Origin: Phoronis australis
Lineage: Eukaryota; Phoronida; Phoronidae
Assembly: GCA_002633005.1 (NCBI GenBank)
Contig: NMRA01000200.1
Location: 528,527-592,526, forward strand
Direction of reading: 5' to 3'
Length of the DNA: 64,000 bases
A model generated the notes under the pieces. That model searched no databases, was not told the origin of the DNA, and worked only from the letters and a program-made list of their open reading frames with translations. Shown here piece by piece: positions 57,701-64,000 of this stretch (positions within the stretch are counted from its first letter, which is position 1; each line of letters begins with the position of its first letter). The translations under genes and the position numbers were made by a program.

Positions 57701-58096
57701 TCTTTCACTCTGAAATACAGTAACATCAAATAAATTGTCTTTTAGCTCAAGCTTTGAATAACATTGCAACCTTAAATGAACTCTATTTCAGATCCATATG
57801 TCAAGCTGTGGTTGTTACATCAAGGCAAGAAGATATTAAAAAAGAAGACATCAGTGAAAATGAGAACTCTTTGTCCAATATTTAACGAATCATTCATTTT
57901 TGATGTACCCGTGGGCAAAATTCGTGATTCTAGTATTCTAGTGACTGTCATGGATTATGACAGACTAAAAACCAATGACATGATTGGTCGGTTTGTATTG
58001 TCATCAAGATCAGGTCCTGCTGAAATGCAACACTGGAATGAGATGTTGCAGAAACCTAGGCAACAGATTGCTCAGTGGCACATACTAAAGGATTGA
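42465..58096 (+). CDS. Synaptotagmin-7-like calcium sensor, seven coding exons
   Basis: Exons 42465-42757, 45754-45856, 49344-49496, 50102-50258, 52381-52550, 56170-56284 and 57792-58096 join in phase to 431 residues. A membrane segment at about 6-32 with Cys28 and Cys31 (possible acylation) is followed by a charged linker. C2A spans about 164-288 and C2B about 293-425. All calcium ligands are present: Asp194, 200, 253, 255 and 261 in C2A; Asp325, 331, 385, 387 and 393 in C2[21 protein letters not shown] in C2A is close to synaptotagmin-7; [11 protein letters not shown] is the C2B polybasic strand and WHIL ends the protein as usual. Known role: calcium-triggered vesicle, lysosome or plasma-membrane fusion. 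Isoform 7 is favoured over 4/11 because every acidic ligand is kept. The start codon lies 2 nt after an acceptor, so a 5' untranslated exon is expected upstream. Confidence 0.93.
42990..43480 (+). repeat. Old dispersed repeat, best copy
   Basis: Related sequence lies near 39690-39950, 45905-46200 and 60345-60545. Shared phrases include CAAAATGACTT, TGTGACCAAGAATGAA, ATCTCACCAATTT, ATTTCACTTGTCTGCCA, CCATTCTGTAACTAGA and AACAAAATTAGCCGTCATGA. Strongly diverged, with no coding capacity and no ends resolved. Confidence 0.6.
43516..44624 (+). repeat. 31-bp minisatellite, about 36 copies
   Basis: Unit TGTCCGTTTTGGTACCAGTT followed by NATTATCGCCA, with variants at a few fixed positions (GTAGCAG, GTTCCAG; TATTATCGT, TTGTTATTG, TCGTATGGC). 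Most copies contain GGTACC. As 31 is not a multiple of three and the unit lacks stops in several frames, long overlapping open frames cross the array. They rotate frame each unit and encode the same HVRFGTS and MSVLVPV phrases, so they are not genes. It lies in the first synaptotagmin coding intron. Confidence 0.95.
45754..45856 (+). CDS. Synaptotagmin linker exon
   Basis: Acceptor TTTCTTTCAG, donor GTAAGT. It encodes [19 protein letters not shown] and then [14 protein letters not shown], a linker between the membrane anchor and C2A with no domain. Its phase fits both neighbours (1 nt completes Lys98). Confidence 0.85.
46416..46480 (+). repeat. 22-bp tandem repeat, about three copies
   Basis: Unit GAGGTGCAGGTGGGCCCATA plus AT; GC-richer than the surroundings and nearly perfect. 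Confidence 0.9.
47070..47612 (+). repeat. Large CTCF-motif repeat, copy C (truncated, diverged)
   Basis: Lacks the palindromic head and the tail but keeps one trimer: GTGTCCCCTAGTGG near 47240, TGTCACTTAGTGG near 47386 and GTGCCTCCTTGTGG near 47536, about 148 bp apart. More mutated than copies B, D or F. Confidence 0.8.
49344..49496 (+). CDS. Synaptotagmin exon, start of C2A
   Basis: Acceptor TATCTGCAG, donor GTAAGT, 51 codons in phase 0. An acidic linker (QPEDIEGED) leads into [20 protein letters not shown], the first two strands of C2A. Confidence 0.93.
50102..50258 (+). CDS. Synaptotagmin exon, C2A loop 1 and polybasic strand
   Basis: Acceptor TTCTGATAG, donor GTCCGT. It encodes [20 protein letters not shown] with Asp194 and Asp200, then [20 protein letters not shown] and WNEVFCFEG. 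Phase 0 in, phase 1 out. Confidence 0.94.
51140..52230 (+). repeat. Large CTCF-motif repeat, copy D (complete head and tail)
   Basis: Head TGCGCCCACATATTTATATG with a GTCC(GTCC)n stretch at 51186-51210; tail CGCTCCGCGTTGCTCTTGTT ending 52230. TGCGCCCAC of the head and GTGGGCGCA of the tail (52197-52205) are inverted matches. Motifs: GTGCCCCCTAGTGG at 51358-51371, GCGCCACCTAGTGG at 51503-51516, GCGCCTCCTAGTGG at about 51664-51677, and GCCTCTAGTGG twice near 51811 and 51836 through a 25-bp duplication. Confidence 0.9.
52381..52550 (+). CDS. Synaptotagmin exon, end of C2A
   Basis: Acceptor CTTGTTTCAG, donor GTACGT. It encodes [19 protein letters not shown] with Asp253 and Asp255, [15 protein letters not shown] with Asp261, and [12 protein letters not shown]. 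Phase 1 in, phase 0 out. Confidence 0.94.
52640..53153. mobile_element. Penelope-like retroelement 3' ends, head to head
   Basis: Arms 52640-52847 and 52948-53153 are inverted copies with few mismatches. The plus-oriented part begins near 52849 and encodes [20 protein letters not shown], then [11 protein letters not shown] and, after a frame change, [10 protein letters not shown]. This is the C-terminal end of the GIY-YIG endonuclease region of Penelope-like elements. The left arm repeats the last part of the coding region and the 3' untranslated end in reverse. Such head-to-head, 5'-truncated copies are what inversion during reverse transcription produces. It lies in a synaptotagmin intron and is dead. 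Confidence 0.85.
53347..54967 (+). repeat. Large CTCF-motif repeat, copy E (complete, diverged)
   Basis: Head CACCCACATATTTATATGTG; tail CAATGCTCCGCGTTGCTCTT. Motif positions near 53528, 53662, 53816, 53970, 54112, 54278, 54398, 54550 and 54708 keep the three-type order, but many have one or two changes (GTGTCCCCTAGGGG, GCGCCTCCCAGTGA). It follows the Penelope-like relic by about 190 bp. Confidence 0.86.
55152..55276 (+). repeat. 25-bp minisatellite, five copies
   Basis: Unit CTCTGTGTTGATCGGCCTTA followed by GCGTG, with one or two changes per copy. Intronic. Confidence 0.92.
56170..56284 (+). CDS. Synaptotagmin exon, start of C2B
   Basis: Acceptor TGTCTGCAG, donor GTAAGC. It encodes [20 protein letters not shown] and [14 protein letters not shown] with Asp325; the next exon supplies Asp331. 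Phase 0 in, phase 1 out. Confidence 0.94.
56387..57680 (+). repeat. Large CTCF-motif repeat, copy F (complete)
   Basis: Head TGTAACCACATCTTTATATG (eroded palindrome); tail ACTCCGCATTGTTCTTCTTA (eroded). Motifs near 56560, 56698, 56855, 56997, 57146, 57292, 57433 and 57582 follow the same three-type order at about 140-155 bp spacing. It begins about 100 bp after a synaptotagmin donor and ends about 110 bp before the last acceptor, filling the intron. Confidence 0.87.
57792..58096 (+). CDS. Synaptotagmin terminal exon
   Basis: Acceptor CTCTATTTCAG; stop TGA at 58094-58096. It encodes [20 protein letters not shown], the strand block [29 protein letters not shown] with Asp385, 387 and 393, and [10 protein letters not shown] at the C-terminus. 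Confidence 0.95.
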
Positions 58097-58269
58097 GGAG
58101 AGGTCTGATCAGTTAGTGTGCATCTTTAACAAGCCGAGTGCATCAGGCAGCTGCTGGAATACAGAGTGTCAGGATGTATTGTCTTGAGACATCAACTAGT
58201 ACTTGATCCAGCAAGTGTCAACAAACACTTTTGTTGTGTTCAAAGACACTTCTCTAGTAATCCAGTGGC

Positions 58270-59055
58270 AGTCCTGAGGTACACTGTTTGCCTCCACAAG
58301 GTGTCCTACAGCTGTACTGTAGCATGACTCTGTAGTGACCTCCTGAAGTAAAGGGCATCGTCACCCCATTGCTGCACTGTAGAATGGCTCTGTCAGGACC
58401 TCCTGGGGTACAGGCCATCGTCCCCTGACAGCTGTACTGTTGCATGACTCTGTGGTGATCTCCTTAGATAAACTGCATCGTCACCCAAATGCTGCACTTT
58501 AGAATGGCTCTGTCATGACCTCCTTAAGTACAGAGCATTGTCCATCGACTGCTGTGCTGTAGCATGACTCTGTGGTGACCTCCTGAGGTACAGGGCGTCG
58601 TCACCCGACAGTTGTGCTGTAGCATGACTCTGTGGTGACCTCCTGAAGTACAGGGCATCGTCATCCGACGGTTGTACAGTAGTATGACTCTGTGGTGACC
58701 TCCTGAGGTACAGGGCATCTTCTCCTGACAGCTGTTCTGTAGTATGACTCTGTGGTGACCTCCTGAGGTACAGGGCATCTTCCCCTGACAGCTGTACTGT
58801 AGCAGGACCCGGTTACCTCCTGAAGTAAAGGGCATCGTCACCCTAATGCTGCATTGTAGAATGGCTTTGTCAGGACCTGGGGTACAGGGCATTGTACATC
58901 GACTGCTATGTAGTACGACTCTGTGGTGACCTCCTGAGGTACAGGGCATCATGCTCTTACAGTTGTACCATAGCATGGCTCTTGTAGTTACAGGGCATCA
59001 TTCCCTTACAACTGTACTGTAGGATAGCTCTGTGGTACCTCCTTTGGCACAGTGC
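58270..59055 (+). repeat. 60-bp minisatellite, about 13 copies, probably in the 3' UTR
   Basis: Unit AGCATGACTCTGTGGTGACC, then TCCTGAGGTACAGGGCATCG, then TCACCCGACAGCTGTACTGT. Several copies carry the variant AGAATGGCTCTGTCAGGACC. Because 60 is divisible by three, the minus strand stays open for 150 codons (58976-58524) as a 20-residue repeat (MPCTSGGHHRVMLQ-type). With no start context or domain I regard this as a by-product. It begins about 175 bp after the synaptotagmin stop. Confidence 0.92.
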
Positions 59056-60860
59056 ATCGTCTCCCTACAAATGTGCTGTAACGCGACTCCATTGTGACCT
59101 GTTATTCCAGGCACTGGCCTAAAAGGTACTATCATTCATGATTGGTGAGCTGAGGTACACGGCTTTGTTCCCCTACATGTCTGCCTCTAGGTTAAATAGT
59201 TTTCCGGGCTAGTTTTTTGGTCCGTCTGTCTCAGGTACAGAATGTAATTAGTGCACGTATTTACCAGTACATGCTAATGTTGCCAGTATCATAGCTGTAA
59301 TTTTCTTTTTTGACATTGGTATAAGAAATGCAAGATACTCGTAATGTTGTCCTATATCAAGTTCACGCTTCCATTACTGTCAAACTTTCCTTATTATCAG
59401 TCTGTGATTGAACTCTAGAACATGGAGATATCTGAATATGTGTTTGTTTGAAATGATCAAGATATTTGTCAAAAGTAACGTCATCACCCTGGGTTTGTGG
59501 AACATTCCGTTATCTTGGGTTTAACTCTGATCTTTTCTCTGACAAATTGCATGGTGGAAAACATGTAAGGTAAAAGGGCTACCTCGATGTCTTGGCTCAT
59601 CTTTAATGTGCCAGTCTGCATGGTGCAGAGATATTATAAAAATTGGTTTGTTCGATTTTATTGCAACAAATCTAAAAAAATAAGCCAACGTTTTTTATCT
59701 CCACTTTGAACCAGTTGTACCGTGTGTGATGTGGGCACAAAAATTGCATCTTTTCGATAAATAGTTCAACCAAGACAAAATTGTTGTTATGTCTACATTT
59801 TTCAAGGTGTGAACACTATACCTTGCTCAGTTATACTTTTAAAGATCAACTGCCAAAATTTTGTGTCTAGAGAAATTGTACAGGTATAATGAGAAGACAA
59901 AAGAAAAGTGCATTTGTAACTACTTCAATCTTAAACCCAGTGCCAACCATGATCTGGTGTTAAAACGTCAACACAATTCCTTGCACACACACACTTGCTC
60001 TTCCAAAGCAACGTCTGCATTGTTATCCTTTGTTTTGCATTGAACTTGGTTACAATAGAGTTGCCTGATGACCATTCTGCAATGGGGAATAAAAACCAGC
60101 TGTAACAAGCTGGTCTGAAGCATTAGCCAACTGTCAACTCTTTCAAAGCATCATTTTTGATCTGACCAAAGAACAAGATGAGAACAATTATAACTATGTG
60201 GCCTAATTCAAGTTAGTTTACAGGTGATGGTTTATTGTCCCTCAAGTGTGTAATGAGACACAATAGCTAGATGAGGTTTAGACCTAACTGTAGGCGTTAA
60301 AGGTACAGGGTTAAGTTAATTTTTGACTGGTGCAGGTTTCTATCCCCTTTAACGAAACACTACTTTAAAATCTCACCATTTTCAGACAAAAATAATTATC
60401 AAATTTGCTTCTTTTTAATTTTCAAAGGCTTATAACTCTATTGCGAATTGCCATAAATTTTTAAAATATCACCTGATGGTAGTTTTTGTTACAGAGTTTG
60501 ATGATGGAAATTTCACTTGCCCACCATGGTATGACCTAAATTTGCGAGATTTAACCATATATGTGTGTAGCAGCTTTTATTGCTGAACCGGGAAAAAGAA
60601 GCACTAACATCGCAACAGATGAACTCGTAAAAGTGAAAACAACATTTATCAGATAAATTTATTTGAAATTAGGTAAATATTCTTCATTACAGTCACATGT
60701 GGTGATACAGTCAAAAGTTGATAAATATTCTACTTTAAACAAGTCTTAAATCAAGTGCGAGGTGATGAATACAACAGAAGAACCTATCAATGAACTGAAT
60801 CTAGTCCTGGACAGAGTTGTGTAGTGCCAAAACACTTGCCAGAAAACCTAGAGTGATCCT
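59056..60860. other. Probable end of the synaptotagmin transcript; no gene seen
   Basis: An AATAAA at about 60087 is a possible polyadenylation signal, which would place the 60-bp minisatellite inside a 2-kb 3' UTR. A fragment of the old dispersed repeat lies near 60345-60545. Confidence 0.4.
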
Positions 60861-61030
60861 GTGCTATACTTGTAATACATAATTCACGGAACACAGTGCC
60901 TGGGTGTACCTGTGCTATACTTGTAATACATAATTCACGGAACACAGTGCCTGGGTGTACCTGTGCTATACTTGTAATACATAATTCCCAATTTTTTTAC
61001 ATTTACGGAACACAGTGCCTGGGTGTACTT
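60852..61030 (+). repeat. 51-bp tandem repeat, three copies
   Basis: Unit GGAACACAGTGCCTGGGTGT, then ACCTGTGCTATACTTGTAAT, then ACATAATTCAC. The third copy carries a 17-bp insertion with poly-T before ACGGAACACAG. Confidence 0.92.
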
Positions 61031-62054
61031 GTGCATGACTCAGAACACCTACTAACTGTACAAGATAACCACTTTGGAGGTATTCAACTAACCTACTCTC
61101 AAGATTTATAAAAAGGTGTTAACTATAATTAAATGTCTGTATTATGTATGACATGAAAAAAGAAACCTGGACCCCACTTTATTTCAATAGAAACGGGAAT
61201 ACATAATGAGCACATATAATCAAGGTAATATTACATAGTATATGTAAAGAAGTAACACTATATTTCAATAAATAATTTCATTACAAAATCAATAATGATT
61301 CAAATGGCTAAATATAACACTATAATCCACGATATATAACTTGCCTATAAGTATAAAAGACCATAATCTGTGAACAGAAATCAATATATGCCAGGGGATA
61401 CATTCACGGTGGCAATACTGGAATGATCGGGTGGGAACTCGAATATAAGCTGTTTATTAAGAATTACAACCACACTTAAGCAGGCATTAGACATTTTTGC
61501 AAGCATGTCACAGTGGCTGTTGTCCAGTTTAATGACCAACTATTTAAACACCAATACTGCAGAACAAAGGGAATGTTTCAAGGTAAAACTAGTTGACATA
61601 GAATGCTTGCACCAAGGACATAGAGCAAACAATAGGGACACTGAACTTGTGCGCGGTGCTTTCTACCAATCGACGAGTTGAAGGAGAGGGCTCAACATAA
61701 CATGTTGAAAACAGCTTCACCAGTTTTCAGCAACTCTTTATTGTGTCTGTATGAATAGTGTGCTATCATGCCACAGAAAGGCGGCTGATGAGATTCCTGA
61801 TCAATAAATTCCCAACACTATGTTCTCTTTCAATTACTTCAAACAACCACAGTGCATACAGCATCCACTGGAGTAAAATTCCAAACTGATAGCATGTTAA
61901 AATGCAGATGGCACATTCGATTCCTATATAAACTAACAATTCAGCATAAATAGTTGAGCTGCTAAAAAGAAAGTTGAAATAGATCCATGGATCCTCATCC
62001 AATGAATATGACCACAAAATCTCAGCTGCACCCTCATAGTCTACACAGCAGTGT
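61031..62054 (-). other. Probable 3' UTR of the laminin-G gene
   Basis: Minus-strand AATAAA signals lie at about 61737 and 61457, consistent with a transcript ending here. No coding frame is recognised. Confidence 0.45.
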
Positions 62055-62206
62055 TCATTCACAGAAGTTAAGTGGCTTTATCATGATACTATCCTGATCA
62101 CGGGCCATGTGTAAGTCGTAGGAGTTAATCTTCACGTCAGTAATACAACCTCTGAAGCCCTGGTAGTAGCCAGCAGGAAGACCAGTAGGTAAATTCTTCT
62201 TGCCCC
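62055..62206 (-). CDS. Laminin-G gene, terminal exon
   Basis: Minus-strand acceptor TTTGTCTAG; it completes a glycine codon and ends in TGA. It contains GFRGC and the closing FCE. Confidence 0.83.
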
Positions 62207-62814
62207 CTAGACAAATTACAGTATTTATTGTTAGTGTTTGGGAAATAAATAGTTCAAACAATTACACATAGTCAATGTTGGCTTATTTGATGATGAAATA
62301 ATTTTAAAAATGCTGTTTCTTTCATTTTACACAATCAGTTGCAATAACAAACAATTTCTCAAATGAGTCAAACTTTGTCATAACGTACATTAGAGGATAC
62401 AATCTGCCTGTTATAACAATAACGGGTAGACTCATTTGCTGTTTGAATGACCCATTTGCCATTGAAGTTTTTACAAATAGCACATCCCAGGCCATAGATT
62501 CATGGGATACGAGTCCTCTAATACAACATCTAGATAGTGTTGTGCAGGCGATCGTAAGGTAACCCAGCAGTAACTGAATATGGATGGATGCTACCTGTCA
62601 CCTCATATCTATGATAAACTGAACTGAGCTGCTTGTAATACTACTAAATAAAATGCAATCTCTACAGATCACATTGCTATTGTCTGAGTGTGATGCTTGT
62701 AATAACTTACCTATAAAGAGTTTACCATCAGTGTCCAGCATGGTTGCACCAATCTTTGACACATCAGTGACAGGGGATTTATTGTCAACCATCAAATTAG
62801 CTTTGCGGCGGTTC
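62055..62814 (-). CDS. C-terminal laminin-G domain of an extracellular protein (last two exons)
   Basis: Two minus-strand exons, 62814-62711 and 62206-62055, join in phase. The first reads NRRKANLMVDNKSPVTDVSK, then LDTDGKLFIG, and the second continues GKKNLPTGLPAGYYQGFRGC, ITDVKINSYDLHM and KPLNFCE with the stop. This is the last part of a laminin-G fold: the R-x-G/A-x-L-x-VD strand, the LFIGG turn, GFRGCI and the final Cys that would pair with it. Agrin, perlecan and EGFLAM-like proteins end this way. I cannot choose among them from one half domain. The gene runs off the window's right side, and its 3' end faces that of the synaptotagmin gene. Confidence 0.82.
62711..62814 (-). CDS. Laminin-G gene, penultimate exon
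   Basis: Minus-strand acceptor TATCTTGTAG and donor GTAAGT. It completes an arginine codon, encodes the MVDN strand and ends inside LFIGG. The intron between the two exons (62207-62710) holds ATTAGAGGA and its inverse about 120 bp apart and nothing coding. Confidence 0.83.
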
Positions 62815-64000
62815 CTACAAGATACAGTTGACACAAATGTACACACATAACACACCTGGGCCGGGTGGAAATTCACTGCCGTTCTGAAACTTAATGAAGG
62901 GACAAATTGCATGATGCAAACACAATAACCCACACACGGGCTACCTTATCATGTCTCTTCCCTAATAATTCCAAATTGTGTCTTAACCATGTGCCTGTCA
63001 GTTGCCGGTAAGGAATGTTATATTCAGTGTAACCTAACTGCAAGCGAAAAGTTAGGATTTATTGCAAAAACTGAATTTTCTTCTTACTAAGCAAAACAAG
63101 AGCTATGCTGAGCGTTAATATGCATAACTGTGTGCATTGCAAATGGTTAGGAGTGGTCATTGTTTTCATCAAATGTTTGCATGGTAGTCCGATTCATCAG
63201 AAAATCAACATCTGTTATCTCTGCCTCATTAGGAACACTTATGTCAAATTCCAAGTAGAACCATCAAAGAGTTTGGTTGATATTAAGACAGACACAATAC
63301 ACAATTTGGCACTATGGGTGTCGCAGAAGTCAGACCTATACTAAAACCAACAACAGTATGCTTTACTAAATAGGAACAAATTTCAAGGAGACCCATTACA
63401 GAACTTGGCAGACACTGAGGCATATGCAGACACGAAATTGCCAAAAAGGAGCACCACAGTGGTTGGACCTGTCAAAAGTCAGCACCAGATGTGCTTTCCT
63501 CAATAGGAACATATCTGCCACCGATAAATTTAGGCATAAGAACTAAGTAGCTCCAACCAAGCACAGTTAATAATTGCGTCTGTCAAAAATCAACAGCAGC
63601 CTTACTCTCCTCATTAGGATACCAAATGCCAAATTTCATAAAGATCTGTTGAACTTTAAAGATAATGAGGCAGACACCGTGGAAACTAAAATTGCCATTA
63701 GGGGGCACCACAATAAATCTGTTTGATAATAACTATTCTCTGCTCAACAAGAACACATCTGCAAAAAATAAAGACAAAAATAATACAGATGGTTACTAGA
63801 AGGTCAAAGCTGTCGGAAACAAAACTAATGCTGCCGTCTTCTGCTCTGAAACGTATTCGTAAAATTTCAAGGGTATTGGAGGAAAATGCAAAGAAAAGAT
63901 AAAGTGCTATTAATAGTGGAATGTGAGTAGTCCAACTGGTCGGCCATGCTCTCCTCAATATAAAGACATACACTACATTTCAGGACGATACATCAATGAA
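62815..64000 (-). other. Laminin-G gene intron, no further exon recognised
   Basis: No third exon ending in phase 2 was found before the window edge. Most of the stretch is occupied by a diverged minus-strand copy of the large repeat. Confidence 0.5.
63190..63715 (-). repeat. Large CTCF-motif repeat, diverged copy G (minus strand)
   Basis: Read on the minus strand it shows GTGCCCCCTAATGGCAATTT followed by TAGTTT, ATCTTTATGAAATTTGGCAT and, about 240 bp away, GTGGTGCTCCTTTTTGGCAA. The monomer phrases match copies A-F at lower identity. The orientation is the same as the laminin-G gene that contains it. Confidence 0.6.

Noticed and set aside
58524-58976. 150-codon minus-strand open frame with a 20-residue repeat
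   Set aside because: By-product of a 60-bp tandem unit divisible by three; lies antisense in a probable 3' UTR.
63698-63973. 91-codon minus-strand open frame near the right edge
   Set aside because: Hydrophobic chance frame beside the diverged repeat copy; no laminin-G or EGF features and no fitting splice phase.

Overview
The window looks like a stretch of AT-rich genome from a marine invertebrate animal. The case rests on split genes with GT/AG introns of about 0.5 to 3.6 kb, NSUN5 and synaptotagmin homologues of clearly metazoan type, and a dense mix of Merlin, Penelope-like, non-LTR, foldback, MITE and SINE relics. A deuterostome such as a hemichordate, echinoderm or lancelet fits best in my judgement, but nothing in the sequence proves the phylum. 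There is no bacterial or viral gene order here, and most open frames are chance.

Layout. 1-7057 is a transposon graveyard: a Merlin (ISXO2-like) transposase relic, a truncated non-LTR reverse transcriptase on the minus strand, a 37-bp minisatellite, a 1.2-kb foldback element and a MITE. 7334-17155 (+) holds seven exons of NSUN5, a 28S rRNA m5C methyltransferase; its first exon was not located. All six introns seen carry their own repeat or transposon. 17156-42462 has no convincing intact gene. It contains a 50-bp/230-bp higher-order minisatellite, one large repeat copy, MITEs, tRNA-derived SINEs, a candidate 2.75-kb element and a THAP-domain relic broken exactly at the invariant tryptophan. 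42465-58096 (+) holds seven coding exons giving a complete 431-residue synaptotagmin-7-like protein with all ten C2 calcium ligands. 62814-62055 (-) holds the last two exons of a laminin-G-domain gene that points tail to tail at the synaptotagmin gene.

The most interesting structures are repetitive. First, a repeat family (six + copies and one diverged - copy) is built from homologous monomers of about 150 bp arranged as trimers. At each monomer boundary lies a motif matching or nearly matching the CTCF core consensus, giving about 40 same-direction sites in the + copies. Second, two foldback elements have long inverted arms made of degenerate units of about 21 nt. In both, one arm is longer by about one unit. 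Two further places in the window show similar 21-22 nt unit arrays.

The two intact-looking genes have no evident joint function: one modifies ribosomal RNA in the nucleolus, the other is a calcium sensor for membrane fusion. They are simply neighbours, and their expression is more likely linked, if at all, by local chromatin structure.
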